Positions 32,217 to 43,906 of a stretch of DNA of 64,000 nucleotides are shown in pieces. The notes under the pieces are model-generated. The model saw only the letters and a program-made list of their open reading frames with translations, searched no databases and was not told the DNA's origin. Source of the stretch: Macrocystis pyrifera (taxonomy: Eukaryota; Sar; Phaeophyceae; Laminariales; Laminariaceae); the NCBI GenBank assembly GCA_031763025.1, contig JASSKH010000023.1:2046001-2110000 (forward strand), read 5' to 3'. The number at the start of each line of letters is the position of its first letter. Position 1 is the stretch's first letter. The position numbers and the translations under genes are program-made.

Positions 32217-32849
32217 ATGGGGAACGTCCTCGAGCAAGAAACTATCACAACAGAGGATGCGGACACTACCGAGGACGACCTTAAGTGGTTGGCGGTGAGC
32301 GCGGTAGCCGTAGATATATATATCGTGCCATACACTGCGAAGAAGTCGTACTGCTGCATCTGTCCTCTCACAAGAAGAAAGAGGCCCCTCAAGAAACTCA
32401 GCTGTAACTCTTCCGGGGCAGTAAGGCCAGATCTTATGCAATTTTTTTTTGAGGTGATTATATGGCTGTTTACGGAGGCTTCGGGGTATCTGGTCCCGTT
32501 TCTGATCAGATTTTATCAAAATCACGTCTTATGGGGCCTGTTTGGTGGAAAAAATGTTCCTCCGAGATTTTATCACTCTTGAAATTCCAGGAAGTGATTT
32601 TTTTTGACAGCCTTTTCTGATCAACTCTGAAAGTGATAAAATTTGCTTTTGCACAAGACCTCGGAGGCATTGTACAATTTTGTATAGGTTACAGACAGGG
32701 CTCATGATGGGTCACGACGCTACATGCTTGGTTACTCTTGTGCACAGCTGGGCTCCAGCACTTGTGCATCGGCCACTACGGAGAGAGAGGGCATCAATAC
32801 CTTGGCCACCATCGCGTCCCTTGCGGCCGCCCAACTGCAGCTGCTCTAG
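32217..32849 (+). CDS. Possible two-exon small gene, N-terminal MGN
   Basis: Exon 1 (32217-32294) starts in good context (CCACCATGG) and reads MGNVLEQETITTEDADTTED then DLKWLA, followed by donor GTGAGC in phase 0. Exon 2 (32748-32849) follows acceptor CTTGTGCACAG, reads LGSSTCASATTEREGINTLA and ends AAAQLQLL with a stop, also phase 0. The product would be 59 residues, acidic first half and helical second half; MGN could be an N-myristoylation signal. No family is recognised, and further exons are possible. The intron holds a MITE-like repeat (32421-32585). Confidence 0.4.
32421..32585. mobile_element. MITE-like repeat, family D, copy 1
   Basis: Starts GGCCAGATCTTATGCAATTT; its inverted relative lies at 33135-33297. 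Both also share a GTCTTATGG...TTTGGT segment. Non-coding. Confidence 0.5.
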
Positions 32850-32908
32850 GCAAAACAACTTTGGAGACGAATAGGACGAGACTACAGCAGCAGTAGTATC
32901 AAAACAAT

Positions 32909-33134
32909 CTAACGTTCTTCTTTCCTGACTACGACGGCCGCAAGCAGCTCATGCTCCGCGAGAGCGAGAGCTCCTTGCTGGTCCAGCGACCCCTTACGCA
33001 GCTCCCCAGGAGGTTCCACGTTCCGTTCCTTCCTTCGAGGAGCTGGTGGTGAAGGTTGATCGCCCAACCCGGCGTGAACGACTCGTTCGTGTCGTGGTCC
33101 ACTTACGTGCGTAGAGTTCAAGGAACTTCAAGAT
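32909..33134 (-). CDS. Terminal exons of an unknown minus-strand gene
   Basis: The last exon (32909-33042) follows acceptor CAACCTTCACCACCAG and reads PRRKERNVEPPGELRKGSL, then LALAEHELLAAVVVRKEER and a stop. A 28-nt exon (33107-33134) with ILKFLELYA and donor GTAAGT joins it in phase 1. The product end is charged and helical. A further possible upstream exon near 33545-33600 (MLEWWNHDAEWNSQKV) does not join in phase. Gene identity unknown. Confidence 0.4.
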
Positions 33135-33297
33135 CTCGGTTCTGTTCTTTTTTTTTTTATTCTCCCATGAAATAAAACCAAAAACACCATAAGACGGCAC
33201 ATGGCGCACCGATCTGGTGTGGCTTTTTGCCGCAGGAAAATCCGACTTCCTGCCTTTTTCAATCACTCAAAAAATATTGCATAAGATCTGGCCTAAG
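33135..33297. mobile_element. MITE-like repeat, family D, copy 2 (inverted)
   Basis: Ends ATTGCATAAGATCTGGCCTAA, the inverted form of the start of copy 1 at 32421. Confidence 0.5.
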
Positions 33298-34713
33298 AAA
33301 CTCGGGAGGGTTTATACTACTGTAAGTGTGGTGTGGAACACGCCCGTTCTCACATAAGAAATCCAGCCTGGTGGGCCAGTACGCCAGTATCCGAGTTTCT
33401 TACATGATATTGATGCGCCGGTAACGACTACGTTCAGCAGTACAGCAGTATGATTACTATAAGCATGTTTGTGTTGGTATCATACAATGTGGTTTCGATG
33501 GATTGAAGAAGCACCGGAGGTGAAAGGCGGGGAGACTTTTTGGGAGTTCCACTCGGCGTCATGGTTCCACCATTCAAGCATAGCGTTGCAACTTGAGGTA
33601 GAATGGTAGAGGAGATACCGCGAGCGCACACCACACTTTGTGTTGTACGCAACCCCTGGTATGTACTGCTGTAGGACGACGGGACAGGGCCCTCTAACCT
33701 TGTCCGTCCTCGTTCATTCACCACGTACTCGTCGTAGTTTTTACTCTAATTCCAAGTAGTTTGGGCCCCAAACGTATACCAGGTATTGCACCAGGTATTA
33801 ACGCTCTCGGGTGTACGCCTTTGCCAGTACACAGAAGGGAGCTTGCGATGGTATACCGGAACTGGTACCAGATATACCTGATCCCTCTTGTTATATTGCC
33901 TTCGCTCTGTGGCTCATAACACCTCCTCGCTCGCTCACACAGCTCCATTGTATAATATGTACTGGTATGTTTTGCACGTCTCGGTCCCTCCTGAACTCAG
34001 CATCTCATCCAAGTCTCCACTGAGTTTTTTTTCGCTACCTTACCTCGCCGAAGGCGACGCACGCAGTTTTTAAAACTGTCATCAAATAGGATGAAGACAT
34101 ACAAAGGCTCCTTGACAAAGATTGGCATATGTGGGTTCCAGGTTCTCGACCAGACCGTCGCATGGGTATTGTCCCGCGGAGGTCCCACGATTCGGCGAGG
34201 TTGTGGATATCCGTATATCTTATTTTACGACTGTGGTCACCCATATTCCTGGACTATTTGTTGTCGTCAGCAGTGACATTGTCCCATGACAAGTGATCAC
34301 TGCAGATTGGAATGCAAGGCCCGTGCCTCACACACACTCTTCTCAATCATCGTTGATGGTCGTTTCGTGGGATCGTCCGTACCGAGCCTATACCAAAACC
34401 TGGCGTGTCCTGCATGCTACCCTGTAAGAAAGGGAAGTGCCATAGATGTCGAGTAGAACCTGGAGTCCTCCCTACACACATACCATTAATATCAAGTACC
34501 CGGTATTATGGGAGACCCCTTGACTGACCGCTCCCTCACTAAAGCTGGTATATTAAGAGCAAACGAGGCCTTGACGCGCCGAAAATGACCGGTCTAAGAT
34601 AAATAGCATTTTTGGTTTCCCGACGGGGACCTTTCAGAGGCTCTTGTATTTTCACCAAGTGCAGCGGCCTTGTCTTTAATCACATATTATATGCATTGTA
34701 CCTATGTTAGTCC
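33298..34713. other. Mostly non-coding stretch
   Basis: A minus-strand frame near 33530-33605 reads MLEWWNHDAEWNSQKV and may be an exon. The rest holds short palindromes (ATACCAGGTATT near 33777) and no supportable gene. Confidence 0.4.
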
Positions 34714-34909
34714 TCAGTCTGATCTGATCCGTTTTTGGTCGACGGATCTCTCCCGCCTCTGACCGTCTTTCCGCGCGGTTTCTTCGCCGGGGCGTGCCCC
34801 CTCCACGCCTGAAACGCCCGGCGTCGGAGGATCCGCCCGCTCAGCGCCGTAACGCCTGCGCGAAACGTTGACGTTGAGACCTATGAAGGAATCTCCGAAA
34901 ATCCCCGCC
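34714..34909 (-). CDS. Last exon of an unknown minus-strand gene
   Basis: Acceptor AAAACTTACAG is followed by one base and 64 codons: AGIFGDSFIGLNVNVSRRRY, then ADPPTPGVSGVEGARPGEE and a basic tail ending KRIRSD with a stop. GC content and codon use are higher than in flanking introns, supporting coding. The upstream exon must end in phase 2 and was not found. No family is recognised. Confidence 0.45.
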
Positions 34910-36265
34910 CTGTAAGTTTTTTGGCCCATGGTCTCTCGACAGAGTGTATGCATTCGCGTGTTTTTTCTGGCACGTCCTCTCCGACCTTCGACCCATGGGG
35001 AGGGTCAACTACCCGGCCGGCGTCGCCATTATGGGGGCCTGCGCGGGTGGCTGTATGTGGCACATCGATTGAACGCCCCGATAGCACATGTCACCCAGGC
35101 TTAGTTGAGAACTGCCATCCATAAAAAAATATGCCGTGGATATATGAGAGATATCGCATGTCACCTACAGCCAGCAGCACTTATGACGGCCAGCAGCACT
35201 TATGGTGTGTATGCTATCGTACACCGGCAGCTGCAGTGGAGCTGTACTACGTGACTGCAGAGATGTACAGCTGCAGCAGTACTGCTACAGCAGCTGTTGT
35301 GACGGCACCTTTCTACGGCGCTGCGCTGTCAGTCATCGCGTACTCCCTGAATTAGAAGTCAGTTACACCGCCTTCTAGGATTCCGCCGCTTTTCGGTTAA
35401 CCGGCAAGTAATCGCCGGTATTCTGCCGCCTTTTCATTTCTCAATTATCTGTTATCATGAATAACTCAATATCTTCATTTCACACTTCTCAGAGTGGAGT
35501 GCGGGGCACACGCTCTCAATCTCCTGACATCGAGTCTTGGCCTCCTCCTCCTACCCCTCTACTTTATACTCTCTTCACGCGAGTCTGCGGCCGTCCAGGC
35601 CGCCGGCATAGCCTCTTGTATATAGTTATAGCTATAGAACAGAGTAATACCAGGTAGGATTTACGGGGAAAATCCCCGCTACTACTATTGTAGTGGCAAA
35701 CTGTATGCGACCTTGGGAATTTTATTTTTTAAATTTAGATACACACACTCCTTGAATTTGGCAGTTTCAGATTTTGTCTTCCTCATAGATGTACTTACTT
35801 AGATCTCGATCTCTGAGCGTGCTCGGTTGGTACATCCCTGGCCTCTCAGAGCTCCCACTTGGGAATCGCCTCCGTCTATTAATTGCCGGACCGTTCCACC
35901 GAGTCTTTGTTTTCTCCATTTCTCGTCGTACTTTCAGTCCTTCTTCCCTTTTTCTTCTTTCGTTTCGTGTGCGTGCGTGTACTCCGAGCACGGTTGCGCG
36001 GGCGAACCCGGCACCGTCGCGGGTGTCAGCGGATGCTGGCGAGTAGAGGGGGAGTTGCAAGGAGCGCGGTCGCTGCTTTCGTGCCTAGGCGTCGCGTGTG
36101 CCTCGAGAGACGAGGGATGCATCAATAGGCTCTGTCTGGCCTCCATTTGTGATTTTGAATAGAGTACGTACGAGTATTTAAGGGTCGTTCGGGATTGTAA
36201 GATAATATTCAAGCGGTGCTTATTTTTGCGACCGGGCTGGGAGTCACAAGAGGGAGGTACCCCGA
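34910..36265. other. Probable promoter and 5' UTR region of the large plus-strand gene
   Basis: No certain exon. 35130-35340 is rich in CAGCAGCAC/CTGCAG repeats. 35700-35800 is a dispersed repeat also found at 38280-38375. 35830-36200 is GC-rich and pyrimidine-rich, consistent with a 5' UTR for the gene starting at 36266. A 97-codon minus-strand ORF (35767-36060) might be the end of a divergent gene. Confidence 0.4.
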
Positions 36266-36444
36266 ATGACCACCAACATTGTCGAGCTTGCGTCGAGGTC
36301 CACGGTGAGGACCGGGCTTCACGCGAGGCGGGCGACGGGGCTCACTGTGGAAGAGAGGGAGGGAAGCTTTACCCGGACTGAATCGGTGGCGAGATGGTCG
36401 CGAGAGGGGCGGGCGGCGTACGAGGCTGAGAGAGAAGCTCTGCT
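36266..36444 (+). CDS. Giant gene, first coding exon
   Basis: ATG in context CCCCGAATGACC. Reads MTTNIVELASRSTVRTGLHA, later EREGSFTRTESVARW and AAYEAEREAL, and ends in phase 2 at donor GTAAGA. Basic and Ser/Arg-rich, no signal peptide. A start here is chosen because the upstream sequence is UTR-like; an upstream exon cannot be excluded. Confidence 0.55.
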
Positions 36445-39400
36445 GTAAGATTTTTTCTTTTTTTTCATTTTTTTTCTTTTTTTTTGACTGGTGTAAAGTG
36501 TTTCACTCAGGTAGTAAATTATTACACGAAAGGGGACGGGGATTTTATTTCTTTTAGAATTTTTCGGTTTCATTTTCATTGTTTTTGCTGTGTTGCTGTG
36601 CCGTTCTGTGCTTAACTTTCGTACATACGACGAGTACACAGACACAGAGCATATCGAAAGAATAAAATAAGTACCCTACCTGGGGTATGTACGTATGTAC
36701 GACGTGTGAGCGAGCGTAGCGGAAAACCGCCCGCGACGCAAAGCATATGTGGCGTCCGAGCTGTGTTTTCTCCTGAAGCATGGCGGCCGGACTCTTGGCA
36801 TGATCAAGTCGCCAGTTTGCAGCTAACTACAGGGGCCATAAAAAAAACAATATTCAATCATGGACCTCTGTCCGCTTCGCAAAATTTGATGTTTCCTTCC
36901 TGAGCGAGCGTAGCGGGCGGCGTAGGCCGCCCGCCGAGCGAAGCGCCTTGTATAATCATACCAGGTACCAGGTATACGGGATGCATATCCTGCGAGGCCA
37001 TATACAAACCCGTAGTACGCGCTCGGTAGTAGTGATAATAATGGTGTCTGAACAATTCTGAATGCCACTCTGTCCCGAGATATGAGTACCGTTTCCTTAT
37101 ACTCTTGCTGTAATACACAAACGATTCTTATATTTGGGAACAGAATGCTAGCATGTGCATATTTATAAATACCTATGAGCAACAACAAACACCCCTCAAA
37201 ATCTTGTCCTGACACCTGTCATCCCGTGAGATGAATGTACTGGTTTATTTGTACGCAAACTACTGATACGACCACGCAGTGATAATCAACAAAGCACCAC
37301 GAGCAACAAGATATATGACATAAGAAATGTCTATACCCCATACGTGTGTCCTATGACCACGATGCAGCAGTGCTGCTGTACCACTACGTACATTTTCACG
37401 ATGACCTGACATCATACAGAACCCTTTTGCATATCTATCACGGCATACCAGGTACCTCGTAAACAACAATAATAATACGACCCTTCCTTGCCTCAATAAT
37501 AGCACGAGAATTCAATATGAACATCCTTGTACGACCTCATTTCGCTCGGGTGCCGAAAGCAAAATAGATACACACATATGTCAAAATAATTTCTTGCTGA
37601 CAAATGTATATATAAAAAAGCAGATAAGCCTCTGAACTATTTGTAACTTCTCGCTAAAAATTCTTCAAATAAGATGCCACCAGTATGACCTGACATAGGT
37701 GTTCGACATATCTTGACACATACATACCTCGTATACACTACTTTCGAATCTACACAAAAAGCCATATAAAATAAAATCTAGACATTAAAACAACGGCAGC
37801 AGCAAAAACAGCAGCAGCAAGAACAGCAGCAGCAGCTCATCCCCGGAAGAATTATTCACATTTAGAACCATACCATACTAAAAATTCAATAACACTCAAT
37901 CAATCTATAAATATTTGTGAAATGAAAAGGTTTCAACATGTTGCAACATCATATCATCCCTTGTTCGGGTTATATAGTATCAGTGAATGATTATTTTAAA
38001 TTGTCCTGTTGACCCGGGCAGCATCCAGGGGAGCCACTGGCCTATATCTTTGACAAGGAATTACTTATAGAATACGCGCGTTCGGTTTATCACAATACTT
38101 GTAAAATTCGGTCAAAATGGAATATAGACGAGACGTATTACGCAGCTTGCAAAGTTGAGTATCAACTATTTAATCAGTCGAACTCACAGCTGACATACAT
38201 CAAAATTTATAAAAACAGTAAGATCAGGTATGAAATACACACCGGAAGAATTCCCCACTCGTGGAGGGGAAGCTCGGTGCATAACCTTGGAAATTTATCC
38301 AAACATAGACGTGCACACTCCTTGAATTATGCAGCCTCTTGTGTAGCAGATTTGTCTTCCTCGTTTACGGATGTATTTCCTGCATGAGGCCATATAAAAC
38401 CCGTAGTACGCGATATCGAAGTATCACTAGTATCACTAGTATCACTAGTATGACACACACAGGTTGCAAAGATGATGAGTTTCGACGAAATCCTCAATCT
38501 CACAGCAGCTGCTGTTTTATAATTTTATAAATATACTTTGAAGGATAACACTATCGGCCACTTTGCATCTTCGCATGCACCGGGCTGTTGGCTTCCTTTG
38601 ACCCCACTCCCGCGGTGTACTTCCACGCCAATGGCTGATGGCTGCTCTTCGGTGTGGCACGCGGACTTTTCGCGACGCCGATTCGAAGAGGAACAAATCG
38701 CGGTGGTTGTCCGCTCGAGGAATGTCCGGATGGGTTGCGCATAGCAGAAACAAACCTGGGGCATATGTCGCATTTACGATCTTTTCGGTGGGTAGCTCGC
38801 CTAGCGGAACTGCCCGTGCTCTTCATGATAGCGTCAAATCGAGTTTTGTTTTTTGTTGAACCATAGTATCTGTCACAGGCATGCTTGTAGTGAGTCCGCT
38901 GCCAATACTTCGTATAGTGCTAGTACTGCTGTGCAATACCCCTGTGTTGTCGTTTGAGGCATCGTCGCAAAGAGCTAATGAGTTCACGCGTAAAATCCCG
39001 CTCCTCGTCATGACCAGGTGAAAGGGTCGATGGTGTTCAACGACGATTTCATGGAAGAGGAATACGCCAACCTTCCAGCCTATCAAGGCACGGAGGTACT
39101 TGAGGTGAGACTCGTCTAAATATTGGAGAACCAGCCGTGTACGAGAACATCAGGCGAGCTGTATATTACGATATGATGTGCGCGAGACTGTACCACATTT
39201 TGTTGCACCGAACAAATGCAAAGGTGCCGCAACTCATGTTTTTGCCACTGCACACCCCCGTTTGGCGGACAAAAATACTTGAAATTAAAGTAGGAGTCAG
39301 TTTTACAGATTTGGAAAAGGGCTAAGAACACGCGCACTCCCCATAATCTTCCACGGAGGAACCGCGAGAAAAAAAAAATAGCTGGCAACTTGCCTATAGA

Positions 39401-42400
39401 GGTGTTCTGGAATGCAGGAAACCGTTGCACAAGCGTTCGCTTCAGTCACCACGAGTCAAGCGAAGGCCCTCTGCAAGGATGATTGCTTGCGGGTATCATA
39501 GCTCACACGAGCGGAGCCAGGTCGCGTGGCGCCTGTCCTCGTACACTACCTGAAGGATATCAACTATGAATATAGAACGTACCCGATTGGCGCCAATAAG
39601 CCAATGGACACGCTCACGCGCTGTACCTTGACACGTGCGCGAGGCTCGCTCAGGCTGCAGAGACAGCAGTGTAAATTTCTCGGCATTTCATCTCGCCCTC
39701 CCAGTTCTTCGGTAGCGAATAGACTCCGGCCAAACCATCAGACTAGACCAGACCTTGACCCGTCGGTATACTACAGTAGACCGACCATCATCTCGAAAGG
39801 AATGCGTGGTCACTGGTGCAATGGCTAAGGCAAGCAACAAATAAGTACCCCCCCCCCCCCCCCCCCGACCGCCGCGCCCTCGTTCGTTTTTCCTCCACGT
39901 TCAGGACCAGGGAAGTGGCACAGGCACCGGACTGTCCCAGGAATTGTCCGCCGGAAGGTCAAGAGACATGAATGGTGCCGATGCAGTACGGCGCATGCTG
40001 CAGCTGTTAGGACCACAGGGAGAGGCGTCCGGTGGCTCGGAGGGATTAGAGACGGCCAAGGCGGGGCAAGGGACGAGCGTGGAGGACTTTCCAGCCCTGC
40101 TCGGAGAGAGCTATTTGCGAGAGGCGACGCACTCGACGGCCACCAGAATGCGTTCGAGACTCTTCCAGGTTTGACTTGTGGCGCGAGTGGGGCGGTTGTC
40201 TGTCGGGAGGGGGAAGAGGGACCGCGAAGTGACTGCTGTCGTATGACGCCCATCTTCGACTGCTCCTCTTAAGAGACTGACTGTTGCCAACAAAGTTTCC
40301 CATAGTTTATGCGTTTTTTGCCAAAAAATGTTGATCAGATTTATAAAGTAGGATAGCTCTCGCTCGGAACACGCCCTGGTTGGTATTCGTATCTGTTGTC
40401 AACAGTCTGTGTGCCCTTGTGGAAGGCAGTACAAACACACGTAGTTTCGGAGATACAGCAACGTTTTTCGTTGATTTTCTGTCGGACGGCGCGGATCTCC
40501 GACTTCATAGTTTCTGTCACATCTCTGGTTTCACCTAGCTAAAAAGGGGCCCCTGCATTTCACTAATTATCGTCTGCCTACCCCCTGCAGGCTATACTGT
40601 GCGCGTGTTTTCTCCACTGCGGTGGCAGCATGGCCTTGTGCACCGCGAGCTCAACCCCCCCCCTCAACGCTTGCGTCTTTCCTGCCGCGCAGCGCATTCA
40701 TCTCGCAGTCGTTCGGCAAGGGTATCACGCGATGGGTTGTCGGGCAGAGAACAAGGAGGGCAGAGGTGACCGTGCGTCTCACGTTTCGTGGGCGTTCGTG
40801 CTTCCTCCGCCTCCGCCTGCAGAGGTAAACATATTTTCTACTTTTTTGTTTGCGGGGGGGTTGCCTAAACTGGAGGCATCGTCGGTAGGGGAGAGAAGGG
40901 ACTCCGCTCTCGGTCTTGCACCGCTATGCGAATGTTGTAACGCACGACAAAATTTACTTCTGTCTTTTTCCTTCGCTATTCATCTGTTCTTTGTCGCACT
41001 TTGTCTCATCCTAGGGGAAGGGCGAGACAGACCCCGTCGCTATCCTGACGTCGGCTTCGATGCGCATGTCGCTGACGCTCATGGGAGCCCTTCGCGCCAC
41101 GTGCCCGGGACTTTTCGCGAGTATGGCACAGACGTTAATGGATCTGTTCGGAGCTTCCGCACCTTTCGCCTTGAGACAGGTCAGCGCAAGAGCAGTCTTC
41201 GTCAGCGGGAAACTATTCGAAACTGGAGTTGGATTTTTGTTTTTACTGCTGCAAGTATGTACTGTAGTACAACGGTTAAGTATCGGACAGATCACCGATT
41301 CCCACTAGAAGATCTAGATGTGGCAGGGCAGGTAGATTCCTGCTCTGTATGATCTACGACGTGTTTCCTGCCCTGGATATGTACTAAATAGATCCTGTGC
41401 AACCTCTCACACCAGCAGGTTAGGATCTACCGTAGATGATCTATGAATGATCTATCTAATCTATCTGTAGATGATCTAGATGATATATATATTCATCATC
41501 TATGTGTCCGACATGTGCAAGCGATAGCCGTCCTTCGTGTCATGCCACATTGCCCTATCCTACAGGCAGTGCAACACTTATCGTATATGTTTTATGACCG
41601 TCCATGGTATGACGTAGTGCATGCGTGCTTGCTTGCTGTGCGCAGTTGGGCTCAAACTCTGCCTACCGAGAAACTCTATCTCGGGTGCGTGACGTGGCGG
41701 AGGCGGCAGCCGCTGCCGGGACCGGATCTTCCAAGGAGGAGAGGGCGGAGGTAGAGATGAAAAAGCGTGGTGACAGATATGTGATATTGTACGAAGACCC
41801 GTGCTACGATAGAGTATAGTACTTTTTGCCTTGCAAGGCACATATTTCCGACTGACGTGGACGCCTTGAGCGCACAGACAGCACTACCTACTCTAATGCC
41901 GTTGGAACGCCATTATTAATAGTGTAATACAAAATAGCATGCCTGGCATACCTAGGCCATGGGATTGATTACTCGTTTTGTTTTTTTTGTCGGATTGGGT
42001 GAGATAGAGAGCGCCCCCCGAGCTCCTGAAGGGAGGAGCTTCGGAGAAACTAGGAGGTACCTATACCGAAGCGTCCAAAGCGTCCGAAGCGGTAGGGGCA
42101 TGTGGCACAGATGAGACCACCACCGTCGTTGTGACAGTTGACGTTTGCCTATCTTCGGAAATGTCGGCCCTGGTGGGGCGGAAAACGGTCTCTATCCCGC
42201 AAGGCCTAGACTACCACCAGCACTACATATCCCGCGGCGGTGTTGCTACGATGGTGTTTACAGGGTGATGAAGTAGCTGAAAGGGTGGGCTTCTGCCAGG
42301 TCTCTCTCGGTGTGTACCGACGTGCCTATCGCGTTGCCCGTTGTGGAAGGGTGACCATCGCGTTGTCGCGTGTGGGGCGGCGCCTGGTACACTCGTAGCC

Positions 42401-43874
42401 GGAGTTGCACGCTGACCGCGTGTTCCCTCCGGTGCCAGACTGCACAGCGTTTCGCTTTTTACCACCGTGATGATAGCGCGTACTGTACGACATGCCCTGA
42501 GAGCGACGTGCTTGACTGCAATTGGCCCCAGCTTCGCGTGCCGTAGGTGAAGGCGTCTACCCTGACTACGCTTTCGTTCCCCTCGTTGACCACCTTCCAT
42601 CGCCCCCCCCCTCAATCCCACTACGCTCTTCGTCACGCGCTGTCCTCCGGTAGTGCCGCCACGACTATGATACTGCTCAACTGTCCCCCCGTATGTCCGG
42701 TAGCGCTCCACTCGTAATGTTGTCAAAGTTATTGTGCGTACCTTGAGCTCGTCTCTGTTTTTTTTTTCCCCGACCCCGCCCGCTGCCCCTCGGTTGTTTT
42801 TCGTTTGTTTGCAAAATTTGACTTCTCGATCGGACAAGGCGATAGCGTTGCTCCTATCGTTGGGAATTGCGACGGGATGCATGTCAGACGTCATCCACGC
42901 GTGTACGTTTCTTCTGGAAGAGGATGCGCCTCCTCTTCCCTCGTCGTCGAGACCGTCGGTAGAACGCCTCAAGAACTACTCTCACCCTCCCAAGGTGCGC
43001 TAGGGCCTAAGTTTGTGTTCGAAGAAAAGGACGTGTTGCATCATTTTTGTTTTTCAAAGCAAAAGTTGAAACACAAGCCTCGAGGTCTATACGCTGCTGC
43101 AGACTTCTCGATACGTCTTGTTGTGGTGGATAGTTGTTTTTATAAAAACAAATACGCGATGTGATTTGCTGCATTGAGGGCGTAAAACCTTTCTGCAACA
43201 TTTTCTACCTGGCAGAAAATAAGGTTTTCCTGCCTTGCGCTGCAATGAAATACGCTATGTCCGCTGGCAGGGTGAGCCGTGCTGCGCTGGCGATGTTTCC
43301 GCGTTGGGATCCGCCGTACGAGGTGGCGTCAGTCATACCAGTATTAAATATTACGGGGGTCCATGGTAAATAGGACCAAATATTGTCAGTAAAAATAAGT
43401 AAATATATAGGTTTTTATGTATGCCACAGGTCCTATTAACTATGGATCCCCGTAATAGTCATGTTTTTGTTTCTTTAACAAACAAAGCATCATCACATTT
43501 GCAGGTTTCGATCCCCAGACCTAACGCCTGGACAGCGTCGTTCCGAGCCCGCCTCGACAGCGGAAAAGAGGGCTCGAGCAGCAGTGACCCTATTCATAGC
43601 CAGGGAGGCGTTTCTGGTAGCGGCGGAAGCGGTCGAGGAGGCGGGTTCGCTGCGACGGGCGGAGGCTGTTCCAACCCCGCCACCGACGGGGTGTACGTGT
43701 ACGTCTGGGATCCTTCCTCGAAGAGGGTGCACAAGGCGAGTATGATAACATTTTGATCACACAAAAATACCGGCCGGTCTTACGCATGCACCGTGTGCAT
43801 TGCCTAAATATTAGCGGTTTGCCGGTGTGTGATATGTTTGGCGGTGGTTGTTATTGTTGGTGTTATTGTTGTTG

Positions 43875-43906
<32 letters not shown>

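Noticed and set aside
42223-42972. 249-codon minus-strand ORF
   Set aside because: Lies antisense to two phase-consistent exons of the giant gene; Arg/Gly-rich composition is typical of a GC-rich shadow frame.
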